A DNA stretch of 64,000 nucleotides from Vulcanimicrobiota bacterium. GTDB taxonomy: Bacteria; Vulcanimicrobiota; Xenobia; Xenobiales; JADMJV01. The stretch covers positions 1-64,000 of the forward strand of contig JAFKGI010000006.1 in assembly GCA_017307785.1 (NCBI GenBank), in the 5' to 3' direction. Position numbers and translations under genes: made by a program. The first letter of the stretch is position 1. Every line of letters starts with the position of its first letter. Of the stretch, positions 31,659 through 39,918 are shown in pieces. A model generated the notes under the pieces. That model was given only the letters and a program-made list of their open reading frames with translations. It searched no databases and was not told the DNA's origin.

Positions 31659-31694
31659 ACCCTCAGCCGAGTTTCGGCTGAGGGTCTTTTTTTT
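31659..31694 (+). terminator. Rho-independent terminator after the clostripain gene
   Basis: A perfect 12-bp stem (ACCCTCAGCCGA 31659-31670; TCGGCTGAGGGT 31674-31685) with loop GTT is followed by CTTTTTTTT (31686-31694). This is the clearest intrinsic terminator in the window and reads on the plus strand. Confidence 0.9.
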
Positions 31695-31764
31695 GCTCGG
31701 AAACGTACGCGAACCGTACGCCTGGCGAGCAGGAAGTCTGGTCCGGAAAGTGCAATCGAGGGAC

Positions 31765-33429
31765 ATGAAGATCTCTCTACGTAAAGCAATTGGTTTGAGC
31801 CTGGCAGCCGTGTTGGCCCAGGGTTGTGGCAGCGACAGTTCCTCGTTCAACGCCGGTCCGGCCAACAATGGACAGAACGGAGGGCCGACTTTGACTCTGG
31901 ACGAGGCGATGGTCGCCAATCCGGATCTGGCTCTGCGCATTGCCCCGAAAGAGAATCTGAACGCCCGGCGAGCGACCCCCAGTCAGAACTTGCTGTCAGT
32001 GGCCGATCTCGAAACCGACTACGAAACGGCTTTCGGCAGTTTGAGCGATTCTCTGGGAGTCACCCTGCAGACCCCCCAGGTGCAGTCCAACATTCAGTTT
32101 ATCGCCGGTCAGGCCGGCACCGGTAATTTCAATCTGACCAACAAGCCGATTTTGAACAATCCGCTGGGCATCACTCAGGTGGCTTTCCAGTCGTTGGAAT
32201 ATGATACCACCGTGCCGCTCCCCACCGGCAATCAGACCTTCCACGTCTCGGGCGGACTGCTCTTGCCGCAGGGAATTACCAAGGCGCAAATCAAGGGCGT
32301 GCTCGTTTATTTCCACGGCACCACTTTTAGCAAAGCGCAGGTGCCTTCCAATTACGCCAACAGTGGGGAAGCCCAGTTGATGGCGGAGGTTTTTGCTTCC
32401 CAGGGTTATATCGTGGTGATGCCGGACTATGTGGGCCAGGGCGTGAACTGGCAGAATGTCCATCCCTATGTGCTCTACCCTCAGGTGTCCGCCAAGACGG
32501 CCGTGGACATGCTGGCGGCCGTGAAGCCGACGCTGCTGACCAGTTATGGAATTCTGGCCGGCGATCCGGCTCTCAAGTTGTTCTCGGTGGGCTACTCCGA
32601 AGGGGGAGCCTATTCGCTCTGGTTTAACCAGTTTATTTCCAGCAATCCGGCCGTGCTGGACGCTCGTTATCAGCTGACTCATTCGGTGGGAATTGAAGGC
32701 GCTTACGATCTTTCCAACGTTACCTTCGGCTACTTGTTTGACAATGTGCGGACGCTGGGGGCGAATCCTTACAAGGGCCAGACCCAGGCACTGGTCAATC
32801 TGGTCAAGCCGGTGCTCAGCGCCGACGTGTTCCTCTCCTACGCATTTTATTCGCTGGCCGCGGATTTCAACAGCGTTTTCAATCCCGACTTTTACGCGAT
32901 GAACGCCACCGCTCCGGTTCCGCAGGCAGCTTGTAACTTTGGAGGCGTGCAGTTCAATATCGGTCAGGCCTTCGCTCAGCAGAGTGTGTCCTGCGCCACC
33001 CAGATCTTGCTGGCCGGGCTCGGCAAAACCAATAACGGGGCCACCTATCCGGGTCCGGCCGCGCTGATTCTGTCCTCGGCCAATTCGGTGAATTCGCTGG
33101 TGAGCACCAATTTGACCGATCCGACCTTCCTGGCCACTTTGAATACGGCGCTGGTGGCGGCCGACGTGAACCTGAGCGCGGTAGCCAATCAGGGGGTGAC
33201 CATTCTCTCGCTGGATCAGGACTCGGTGGTGACCCCGAATAACTTCGACTCGCTGCTCGCCAAGTATCCGAGCAAGATCCGCAACTCCTACAAGGTGGAC
33301 CACACCAAATTGCAGGTCCTCTCCCCTTTCAGCCCGGCCACCGGTCAGGTCACCTTCGTGCCGACCGACCACCTGCACGCCCTGATCTTCGAGTTCCTCT
33401 ACGCCCTGAACACGTTCAATAGTTTCTGA
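31765..33429 (+). CDS. Alpha/beta-hydrolase lipoprotein (lipase/peptidase type)
   Basis: A 554-residue lipoprotein. MKISLRKAIGLSLAAVLAQGC is a lipobox signal (AQGC; lipidated Cys at 21). The body is an alpha/beta hydrolase: GVLVYFHGTTFS (oxyanion region), SQGYIVVMPDYVGQG, SVGYSEGGAYSLW with nucleophile Ser in G-Y-S-E-G, LDQDSVVTPNNF with the acid, and PTDHLHALIF with the His. It resembles secretory lipases and prolyl-oligopeptidase-like enzymes acting at the cell surface. GAGG precedes ATG 31765, the start that gives the signal peptide. It begins 71 nt after the clostripain terminator. Confidence 0.85.
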   Translation: MKISLRKAIGLSLAAVLAQGCGSDSSSFNAGPANNGQNGGPTLTLDEAMVANPDLALRIAPKENLNARRATPSQNLLSVADLETDYETAFGSLSDSLGVTLQTPQVQSNIQFIAGQAGTGNFNLTNKPILNNPLGITQVAFQSLEYDTTVPLPTGNQTFHVSGGLLLPQGITKAQIKGVLVYFHGTTFSKAQVPSNYANSGEAQLMAEVFASQGYIVVMPDYVGQGVNWQNVHPYVLYPQVSAKTAVDMLAAVKPTLLTSYGILAGDPALKLFSVGYSEGGAYSLWFNQFISSNPAVLDARYQLTHSVGIEGAYDLSNVTFGYLFDNVRTLGANPYKGQTQALVNLVKPVLSADVFLSYAFYSLAADFNSVFNPDFYAMNATAPVPQAACNFGGVQFNIGQAFAQQSVSCATQILLAGLGKTNNGATYPGPAALILSSANSVNSLVSTNLTDPTFLATLNTALVAADVNLSAVANQGVTILSLDQDSVVTPNNFDSLLAKYPSKIRNSYKVDHTKLQVLSPFSPATGQVTFVPTDHLHALIFEFLYALNTFNSF

Positions 33430-33996
33430 TTCGCCCTGGGCCGGTTCTACGGGAGGGGTAGCGCCGGGACGGGTGAGCGCATTGCCGGGACCGGTGGGTG
33501 CGCCGGGACGGGTGGGCGCAATTCCGGGACCGGTGGGTGCGCCGGGACGGGTGGGCGCAATTCCGGGACCGGTGGTTGCGCCGGGACCGGTGGGCGCGCC
33601 GGCACGGGTGGGCGCATTGCCGGGACGGGTAGCGGCGCCGAGACGGGTGGGCGCAATTCCCAGACCGGTGGTTGCACCGAGACCGGTGGGCGTGCCGGCA
33701 CGGGTGGGCGCAATGCCGGGACCGGTGAGCGCGCCGGCACGGGTGGGCGCGCCGAGACCGGTGGGCGCAATGCCGAGACCGGTGGGTGCGCCAGGACGGG
33801 TGGGCGCATTGCCGGGACGGGTAGCGGCGCCGAGACGGGTGGGCGCAATGCCGAGACCGGTGGTTGCGCCGGGACCGGTGGGTGCGCCGGAACGGGTGGG
33901 CGCATTGCCGGGACCGGTGGGCGCGCCGGGACGGGTGGGCGCATTGCCGGGTCGGGTGGGCGCATTGCCGGGACCGGTGGGCGGAGCTGGGGAAAT
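33430..33996. repeat. Minisatellite of 18- and 21-bp units, all frames open
   Basis: About 0.55 kb of degenerate direct repeats. The basic blocks are 'GGTGGGTGCGCCGGGACG' (18 bp) and 'GGTGGGCGCAATTCCGGGACC' (21 bp), repeated through about 33460-33985. Both lengths are divisible by 3, so every frame is open: PPVPA-type on the minus strand, VGAPGR/VGAIPGP on the plus strand. No promoter, ribosome site or family match picks one frame, so I do not call a gene. It lies between convergent genes. Similar single blocks (CACGGGTGGGCGCG) occur near 49040 and 11190. Confidence 0.8.
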
Positions 33997-36108
33997 TCAC
34001 TGAGGGAGGGCTTGGGTCCATTCTTTTTGGGCGCGTTCCAGGAGTTTGAGGTCTAGGGGGAGGTGGGGGACGGGGTAGTTGTTCCAGTAGAGTTGGCGGC
34101 GCAGGGGTTCGGTGCTTTGGAGGGTGTGGAGGAAGTGGGCGGCCAGGATGGGGCCGGGGGTGTTGGGTTCGGGGCCGGGATCTTGGTGGATGTAGTTGTG
34201 GAGGTCTTGGGCGGCGCGTTCGGGGCGGGCGCAGACTTGTTCGCTGAAGAAGGCCAGGGCTCGGGCTTCGCTCCAGTAGGGCCAGAGGCGGGGGATGGCG
34301 TCGGCCAGTTCTTGGGTGCAGGCGTCGCGGCGGCAGCTGGAGCCGCGTTCGCGCCAGCTGAGGAAGTGGGCCAGCAGGGGGTGGTATTCCGAGGGTTCGA
34401 GGCGGCGGTCTTGCCAGCGGTAGAAGAGTCGCATCATTCGCTCGGTGAGTTGTTGAGACAGTCTTCGGCCCAGCGTTTTGACCAGCTGGCCGGCGATCGG
34501 GCCGGCTTGGGGGGCCAGGGTCAGCAGCACGGCCACCGTCGAGACTCTGGGGGGGCAGGCGGAACTATCGGGAGGCCACAGGCCTGCTTGTTGCATGAGT
34601 TCGAGCGGGGAGAGCTGGCAGCTGTCCAGCAGGCGTTCGTTGAGCTGCTCGGGCGTGAGGGCGAAGAGTTCGGGCACCGAGGTGGCCACCTGCTGGAGTC
34701 CTTCGGGGTCGAGTTCCATCAGGTGTTGGGTCAGATAGTCGGCCGGGAAGGCTCGCAGAGCGGCCACTCCGGCCAGGAGTTCCGGGGGCAGGCCGCTGCC
34801 GCGGGAGCCCAGGACTTCGAAGTTCTTGGCCAGGCGGGCCTGCAGCGACCAGAGTTTGCGGGTCAGCACCTGCAGGTAGGTTTCCCTGTGTTCGCAGGGT
34901 TCCGGGGAATCTTCCTCGACCCAAAACGACTGGTCCGCGCGCCAGACGAGCGAACGGCCAGGGTAAAGCTCGAAACGATCCAATTCTTCTTCGCCGTCGC
35001 GCACCACCACCTCATAAGGACCTAGCTCGGGCCGCACCAGCAACAGATAGTCTCGGGGCATGCGGCCCCAGGCGTTCTCCAGTTGCGCGCGGTGCAGCGA
35101 CAGCACTTCGAGGCTGGCGGGGTCGGCCAGGAATTTTTCCAGCAGATCTCCGTAGAGAACGAGCAGGCCCTTCCAGCTGCGGGCGTGCTGCGACAGGGGT
35201 CTGGCCGGAGGCTGATTGGCCACCCGTTCCAGACAGCGTCGCATCACTTCGGGCTGGCGGGCACTTTCACCGAAGTGACGAAAGAAATCTTGGGTGAGCT
35301 GCTGCTGCAGGCTTTCCTGGGCGGGCAACAGCATGCGGCTGGCGGCGCGCAGGTGATCGGCCGAACGCGCATCCAGGGAACGGACGAAGTCGTCTTTCCA
35401 CTCGGGCTGCAGTCCGTCGAGCAAGATGGCGGCAATGCTGGGCCCGGAGAGGCGAATCTTGGTCCAATCGAAGTGCAGGTGCTTTTCCCAGGGCTCGACC
35501 GACTGGGCCAGCCAGTTCAGGCAGGCGGCGGCCGCCTCCGGCCGGCTCTGCACGAGTTCGAGCCAACAGCCGCAGCGGTGCTCGAAAAGACCCAGAACCT
35601 GAGCTCGAAAGTCCGAATCCATGGCGGGCAACGTCCCCAGGGACAAGGTCAGGGAATGCACTTCGTCCGGCTTCATGTGCTTGAACAGCTGGGAACCCTC
35701 GGCCGGATCGGTAAGCATCAGCAGAGCCGCGCCGGCCGTGCGGCCGTCCAGGTGACAGGGGCTCCAGTCCACCTGCGCCAGCCGGCCCAGAAGTTCGCTC
35801 CCATTCGGGGCGGCGGGCTCCAACCAGCTTTTCAACACGGCGGCCGCTTGATCCGGATGAAATCGGCACATTTGAATCAGGGAGCGCCGACCCAGATCGG
35901 GTAGCTGGGCACCGCTGCGCTCGCTCAACTCCAGCGCGAAGGCGCGCAAGACTTGCCGCAACTGGCGCGCGTCGGGCGGGCCGGCCACCAGCCGGGCGCC
36001 CAAGCCCGGCGCCTGCAACTTGCTATAGACGAGTGCCGCCACAGCGTCCGGCAGCGCCGAAAACACCTCGGCTGCCTGGCGACCCCGACTCCAGGTGAAG
36101 TTTTCCAA
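33997..36108 (-). CDS. Hypothetical protein with FliG N-domain-like segment
   Basis: A 703-residue soluble protein, all helical. Residues about 121-176 (DGRTAGAALLMLTDPAEGSQ, then LFKHMKPDEVHSLTLSLGTL, then DFRAQVLGLFE) align with the pattern of FliG N-terminal domain ('..AA.LL.L....A..L..L...E...L...I..L......R..VL..F'). The first 45 residues have a second, weaker copy (AAEVFSALPDAVAALVYSKL). No flagellar genes lie nearby. A Cys pair and a high Gln/Leu content occur in the middle. FliG-like helices act in rotary and type III export platforms, so an export-related scaffold is imaginable but unproven. Confidence 0.4.
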   Translation of the reverse strand: MENFTWSRGRQAAEVFSALPDAVAALVYSKLQAPGLGARLVAGPPDARQLRQVLRAFALELSERSGAQLPDLGRRSLIQMCRFHPDQAAAVLKSWLEPAAPNGSELLGRLAQVDWSPCHLDGRTAGAALLMLTDPAEGSQLFKHMKPDEVHSLTLSLGTLPAMDSDFRAQVLGLFEHRCGCWLELVQSRPEAAAACLNWLAQSVEPWEKHLHFDWTKIRLSGPSIAAILLDGLQPEWKDDFVRSLDARSADHLRAASRMLLPAQESLQQQLTQDFFRHFGESARQPEVMRRCLERVANQPPARPLSQHARSWKGLLVLYGDLLEKFLADPASLEVLSLHRAQLENAWGRMPRDYLLLVRPELGPYEVVVRDGEEELDRFELYPGRSLVWRADQSFWVEEDSPEPCEHRETYLQVLTRKLWSLQARLAKNFEVLGSRGSGLPPELLAGVAALRAFPADYLTQHLMELDPEGLQQVATSVPELFALTPEQLNERLLDSCQLSPLELMQQAGLWPPDSSACPPRVSTVAVLLTLAPQAGPIAGQLVKTLGRRLSQQLTERMMRLFYRWQDRRLEPSEYHPLLAHFLSWRERGSSCRRDACTQELADAIPRLWPYWSEARALAFFSEQVCARPERAAQDLHNYIHQDPGPEPNTPGPILAAHFLHTLQSTEPLRRQLYWNNYPVPHLPLDLKLLERAQKEWTQALPQ

Positions 36109-36236
36109 CCCCTCGATTGTAAAAGCTGCTTGTTAAATTTGCTCGGCGCGTTCAAAAAGTCTTCAGCTTGAGAAAAGTCTGCTCTTAAGTTGCTTGCCGC
36201 ACATTAAGACTCACTTAAGCAAGGAGGCCAGTCACG
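36109..36236. promoter_or_regulatory. Promoter region of the dioxygenase gene
   Basis: AT-rich leader between divergent genes. CTTAAG occurs twice (near 36184 and 36216) and AAGCAAGGAGG gives the ribosome site at about 36220-36230. The TTGCTT and AAGCAA parts are inverted repeats flanking the second CTTAAG, suggesting an operator-like element. No unambiguous -35/-10 pair. Confidence 0.35.
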
Positions 36237-37121
36237 ATGTGTCAGTATCACGAGGGCGAAGAAATTCCCGAGCACGACCGCGGTCTGCAGCACGATCTGG
36301 AAACCATGAAGCGGCGCAGTCTGCTGGGATTGCTGGTGAAAGCCGGCATGACGCTGGGGTTGGTGGGCTGCGGCTCGAGTAGCGCGGGATCGTCCTCCTC
36401 TTCTCTGAGTAGCGGAAGTAGCGGGACGACGACGACTTCCTCGACGACCACCACCAGCACCAGTACGACGACGACGACGAGCGCGGCTGGAGGGGCGTGT
36501 TCGGTGATTCCCTCGGAGACAGGCGGGCCTTATCCGGCGGACGGTTCCAATGGTCCTAATGCCCTCACCATGTCGGGCATCGTGCGCAGCGACATTCGGC
36601 CCAGCTTTGCCAACTACAGCGGCACCGCCCAGGGCATTCCGCTCACCATCAACCTGACTCTGGTCAATGTCAACGCCAGTTGCGCCGCCCTGGCGGATTA
36701 CGCCATTTACCTCTGGCACTGCGACCGCGACGGGCTTTACTCGCTTTACAGCATTCCCACCCAGAACTACCTGCGAGGCGTGCAGGTCACCGATTCGGTG
36801 GGAAAGGTGACCTTCACCAGCATCTTTCCGGCCTGTTATTCCGGGCGCTGGCCGCACATTCACTTCGAGGTCTATCGCAATCTGGCCGCCGCCACCAGCT
36901 CGGCCAACAATCTCAAGACTTCCCAGATCGCGCTCACCAGCAACGCCTGCAATCAGGTCTACGCCACCAGCGAATACACCACCAGCCGCAACAACTTCAC
37001 CCAGGTCAGCCTGGCCAGCGACAATGTCTTCAGCGACGGCTATTCGCTGGAAATCGCCGAGATCACCGGCGACAACACCAATGGCTACGTGCTCAATCTA
37101 GAGATTGGAATCGCGGCCTGA
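36237..37121 (+). CDS. Intradiol-type dioxygenase-fold Tat lipoprotein
   Basis: A 294-residue protein. The N-terminus has a HDRGL-type leader, then MKRRSLLGLLVKAGMTLGLVGCG: twin Arg and lipobox, so it is Tat-exported and lipidated. A Ser/Thr spacer (about residues 42-82) follows. The enzyme part begins with ETGGPYPADG, IYLWHCDRDGLYSLYS, NYLRGVQVTDSVGKVTFTSI and CYSGRWPHIHFEVY, matching the intradiol dioxygenase fold with Tyr/Tyr/His/His iron ligands. The substrate is uncertain: exported members of this family often do not act on simple catechol. The next gene starts inside its stop (TGATG). Confidence 0.85.
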   Translation: MCQYHEGEEIPEHDRGLQHDLETMKRRSLLGLLVKAGMTLGLVGCGSSSAGSSSSSLSSGSSGTTTTSSTTTTSTSTTTTTSAAGGACSVIPSETGGPYPADGSNGPNALTMSGIVRSDIRPSFANYSGTAQGIPLTINLTLVNVNASCAALADYAIYLWHCDRDGLYSLYSIPTQNYLRGVQVTDSVGKVTFTSIFPACYSGRWPHIHFEVYRNLAAATSSANNLKTSQIALTSNACNQVYATSEYTTSRNNFTQVSLASDNVFSDGYSLEIAEITGDNTNGYVLNLEIGIAA

Positions 37122-37282
37122 TGTTCGGTTTGGGAATCGCCGAATGCGTGGCCGTGCTGGTGGTCTTTATGCTTTTGTTTGGACCGCGTTTGATGAGCCA
37201 GTTGGGCTCGCGGCTGGCCGAGAGCCTGTTCGGGTTTCAGCGAGCCCTGCGCTCCCCGAAAGAAGAGGGGGAAGTGTGCTAA
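37121..37282 (+). CDS. TatA/TatE-like twin-arginine translocase subunit
   Basis: A 53-residue protein that is very close in design to TatA: MFGLGIAECVAVLVVFMLLF GPRL (an N-terminal FGLG, a hydrophobic helix, the FG hinge) followed by an amphipathic helix (SQLGSRLAESLFGFQRALRS) and a charged tail. TatA normally has Glu at position 8 of the helix start; here it is Glu8 as in 'GIAE'. Its ATG overlaps the stop of the Tat-exported dioxygenase by one nucleotide, so the exporter subunit and one cargo are translationally coupled. TatC is not in the window. Confidence 0.75.
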   Translation: MFGLGIAECVAVLVVFMLLFGPRLMSQLGSRLAESLFGFQRALRSPKEEGEVC

Positions 37283-37292
37283 AGTATTGCTT

Positions 37293-37706
37293 ATGTTGAA
37301 GGCCACGCCTTTTCTGCTGTTCGACGGCCGCTGCGCCGAGGCCATGACCTTTTACCACGAATGCATCGGCGGGGAGTTGCGTTTGACGCGGCTGGGCGAT
37401 ACGCCGATGCGGGAGAAGTTTCCGGCTGAAAAGCACGATCGTATCATCAACGCTCACTTGCGGCTGGGGGAGTTGGAAATCTCGGCTTCGGATTGGATGG
37501 CTTCGCCGGACTTCGATCCGGTGTTGGGCAATACCAGCGCTATCTTTGTGACCAGTTCCGATCATGGCGAATTGCATCGGGTCTTTGAGCGTTTGCGGGA
37601 TGGGGACAACAATACGCGCTTACAGGAGCTGCATGCCCAGCCCTTCGGTCTCTACGGTCAGTTTTATGACCGTTACGGGACTCAGTGGATTTTTGTAGGT
37701 ACTTAA
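37293..37706 (+). CDS. VOC family protein (PhnB/3-demethylubiquinone methyltransferase-like fold)
   Basis: A 137-residue glyoxalase-fold protein of the PhnB type. MLKATPFLLFDGRCAEAMTF, YHECIGGELRLTRLGDTP, and the terminal LYGQFYDRYGTQWIFVG are all signature segments. Members bind a small hydrophobic or metal-containing ligand and are often antibiotic- or stress-related. ATG 37293 is used; TTG 37287 precedes it in frame. It is 10 nt downstream of the TatA-like gene on the same strand, so it may be part of that operon. The 3' end shares a TTAA with the opposite kinase gene. Confidence 0.8.
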   Translation: MLKATPFLLFDGRCAEAMTFYHECIGGELRLTRLGDTPMREKFPAEKHDRIINAHLRLGELEISASDWMASPDFDPVLGNTSAIFVTSSDHGELHRVFERLRDGDNNTRLQELHAQPFGLYGQFYDRYGTQWIFVGT

Positions 37707-39214
37707 TTGGCCAGCGGCGAGAAGCCGTTTTTCTCGGGGAAGGTGTCGGGCTCCATGCGGAAGTCGTCGGGCACTTTGTGAAAGGCGTCGCGCAGGTTGC
37801 GCACTTCTTTGCTGGAGAGGCCGCTGAGGACTTTGCGCAGGCGGTCGAGGGAGGCTCCGCGCGTCTGTTGGGCGACGGGCTGGAAACTGGCGCCCAGGCC
37901 GGTTCTTTGCGAGCTTTCTCCACGCGAAAGGGCCACCACGTCGCGCAGCAGGTCGCGCCAGTAGCCGGCGGCATAGCGCGGAGTGGAGCCGAGGCGTTGG
38001 GCCAGTCCTTCGTCCAGCGTGGCCAGCAACTCGGGGCCGTAGGCGAACTGGTCGCCGTGCATGTGGGCATAGAAGACCACCAGTTCCCTGACTTTGCCGT
38101 CTTGATAGCGTCCGACCTTGATGCCGGGCGGTTCCAACATCCAGGCGCCGCACTGGAAGCACTGGTGGTGGTAGAGGAAGTTGAGGCGTGCGGCCAGCGT
38201 CTGGCCGCGCTTTTCGGCGTCCGTTCCCTGCACCCAGAAGAGTCCCACGTCTTCGCCCAGGCTGATGACTCCGTCGCGGCTCTGAAAGAGGTCGCCGGCC
38301 ATTCCCGGGTCGGGGGGTAAGGTGGCGGGCGGGCGCGGGTAGAACCACCAGCCCAGGACCCCCAGCAGCAGCAGGGTCAGCACCCCTCCGGGTAGCAGGC
38401 GGCGGCGTTGGCGAGGCATCAGCACGGTGGGTTCGGCCGGCACTCCGCGCCAGGCCCAGAGGGCGGCGCTCATCTCGGCGGCCGAGGCGTAGCGGTCCTT
38501 TTTCTCGCGTTGGGTGGCTTTGCGCACGATGGCGGCCAGCCTTTTGTCGAAGGAGGGGCCCAGCTTTTCCACTCCGGCGAAGGTGGGGCGCACTCCCGAG
38601 AGCATTTCGGCCAGGGTAGCGCCGATCGAGTAAACGTCGGAACGGGCCTCGGGCTTGCCTTCCAGCTGTTCGTAGGCGCTGTAGCCGAGGGTGCCTACCG
38701 AGGTTTGCACGGCCGAAACCGGCGCGGACGAGCGGGCCAGGCCGAAATCCACCAGCATAAGGCGGCCGCTGGCCCTGTCGCGAATCAGGTTGGCCGGCTT
38801 GATGTCGCGGTGCAGTAACTGCTGATCGTGGAGAAACTGGGCCACTTCCAGCACGCCCAGGATGTCGTCGACGGCCCGACCCGGTTCGAACGGTCCCTTG
38901 TGGGCGAGTTCCTGTTCCAGCGTGTCGCCTTCGATGTAGTCCATCACCAAGAAACAGCCGCGCTCGTTCTGGAAATAGTCGCGCACGGTGGGGATGGAAC
39001 GGTGGCGGGTGCGGGAGAGCACCTGCATTTCTTCCTGGAAGCGTTTCTTGACGTATTCGTCCAGTTCGGCGCCCAGGTCCAGGGTTTGCTTAACGGCGCA
39101 CAGGGAGCGGCCCAGATTGCCGTCTTCAGCCAGGTAAACGGCGCCCATTCCCCCTTGACTCAGGCGCTTTACGATGCGATAGCGTCCCTGTAGTACAAAT
39201 CCATCCGGCAGCAT
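37703..39214 (-). CDS. Hanks-type Ser/Thr protein kinase with C-terminal extracytoplasmic domain
   Basis: A 503-residue protein starting at ATG 39214 behind GAAGAG (TTG 39232 is upstream in frame). Kinase domain about residues 10-255: SQGGMGAVYLAE glycine loop, VKQTLD (Lys), LLHRDIKPAN (catalytic loop), VDFGLARS (DFG) and SAYEQLEGKPEARSDVYS. One membrane helix (about 276-296) is followed by a ~200-residue extracytoplasmic part containing HHQCFQCGAWM, a CxxC pair. The outer domain may sense metal or redox; this is inferred only from the Cys pair. The 3' end overlaps the VOC gene by 4 nt. Confidence 0.9.
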   Translation of the reverse strand: MLPDGFVLQGRYRIVKRLSQGGMGAVYLAEDGNLGRSLCAVKQTLDLGAELDEYVKKRFQEEMQVLSRTRHRSIPTVRDYFQNERGCFLVMDYIEGDTLEQELAHKGPFEPGRAVDDILGVLEVAQFLHDQQLLHRDIKPANLIRDRASGRLMLVDFGLARSSAPVSAVQTSVGTLGYSAYEQLEGKPEARSDVYSIGATLAEMLSGVRPTFAGVEKLGPSFDKRLAAIVRKATQREKKDRYASAAEMSAALWAWRGVPAEPTVLMPRQRRRLLPGGVLTLLLLGVLGWWFYPRPPATLPPDPGMAGDLFQSRDGVISLGEDVGLFWVQGTDAEKRGQTLAARLNFLYHHQCFQCGAWMLEPPGIKVGRYQDGKVRELVVFYAHMHGDQFAYGPELLATLDEGLAQRLGSTPRYAAGYWRDLLRDVVALSRGESSQRTGLGASFQPVAQQTRGASLDRLRKVLSGLSSKEVRNLRDAFHKVPDDFRMEPDTFPEKNGFSPLAN

Positions 39215-39327
39215 GAAGAAACTCTTCGACAAGGGAACGTCAAGCGCCCCCGATCCCGCCGCCGGTTACGCAAATCCTGAACAAACTTGTGGGGAGGCTG
39301 GTTGTTTGTTGGGAAGGGAGGTGGACG

Positions 39328-39447
39328 ATGGACGCTTTTGAGGACATTCCCACCGAGGAGTTTCCCGTGCTGGAAGAAGTCGACGAGACGCTGGTCGAAA
39401 CCCGGGACCTCGAGGAAGACACGTTGGACGGGGAGTTGACGACTTGA
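39328..39447 (+). CDS. Small acidic peptide
   Basis: A 39-residue, strongly acidic protein: MDAFEDIPTEEFPVLEEVDE followed by TLVETRDLEEDTLDGELTT. It has an excellent ribosome site (GGGAGG) 8 nt before ATG 39328, and the membrane protein gene starts inside its stop (TTGA overlap), which supports translation. It has 15 acidic residues and no Cys or Trp. It may be a regulatory or chaperone-like partner of the membrane protein. I know no family. Confidence 0.65.
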   Translation: MDAFEDIPTEEFPVLEEVDETLVETRDLEEDTLDGELTT

Positions 39448-39902
39448 GGCGACGCAGCCACTTCCTGTGGCTGGCGTTGATCTTGCCTCTGTGGTGGACG
39501 GTCGGACGGGCCTTGCTGGGCTCCATAGGCTGGGGCACCTTTGCCCTGGTGCTCTTCTTCCCGGTGCTGCTGGCGCCGCTGGGGATTACTTTGCTTTACG
39601 CTCTGCGGGGCGACGTGCGCCGGAGCGGGCGGCTACGCCCGGATGAGGCCGGGGCTCTCTGGGCGATGTATGCCAGTTTGTTTGCAGGCGGGTTCTTTTT
39701 TGTGGACGCGGGCGATAGTTCTCCCTCGATGGGCTCCGTCTTTACCCACCTGGTGCACGGGGGCGAGAGTTTTTCCAGCGCGGCCGCCGGCCTGATGCTG
39801 ACCCTGGGCCTGCTGCTGGGGGGTCTGTGTTTGGTGGGCGGCTGCTTCCGTCTGGGGTCGGCGTACAGAAAAAAGAGCCCGGGGGCACCGGGCTCTTTTT
39901 AG
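39444..39902 (+). CDS. Small polytopic membrane protein
   Basis: A 152-residue protein from TTG 39444 with four hydrophobic stretches (about residues 8-22, 28-50, 72-88 and 116-136) and a basic start (MRRRSHF). It has a short Gly/Cys-containing C-terminal part (GGLCLVGGC). The 3' end of the frame runs through the intrinsic terminator at 39870-39900, so the last ten or so codons are also stem-loop. Function is not known. It is coupled to the acidic peptide. Confidence 0.6.
   Translation: MRRRSHFLWLALILPLWWTVGRALLGSIGWGTFALVLFFPVLLAPLGITLLYALRGDVRRSGRLRPDEAGALWAMYASLFAGGFFFVDAGDSSPSMGSVFTHLVHGGESFSSAAAGLMLTLGLLLGGLCLVGGCFRLGSAYRKKSPGAPGSF
39870..39900. terminator. Bidirectional intrinsic terminator
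   Basis: A 13-bp perfect stem (AAAAAGAGCCCGG 39870-39882, CCGGGCTCTTTTT 39888-39900) with a 5-nt loop. A-run on one side and T-run on the other make it able to work for both the membrane protein gene (+) and the zinc-ribbon gene (-). Confidence 0.85.
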
Positions 39903-39918
39903 GCGCAGCTGCTACTGG

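Noticed and set aside
33440..33990. CRISPR array or a secreted PPVPA-repeat protein gene
   Set aside because: No constant repeat/variable spacer structure is present. The protein option lacks a start with a ribosome site or any family support, so I keep it as a repeat with an open question.
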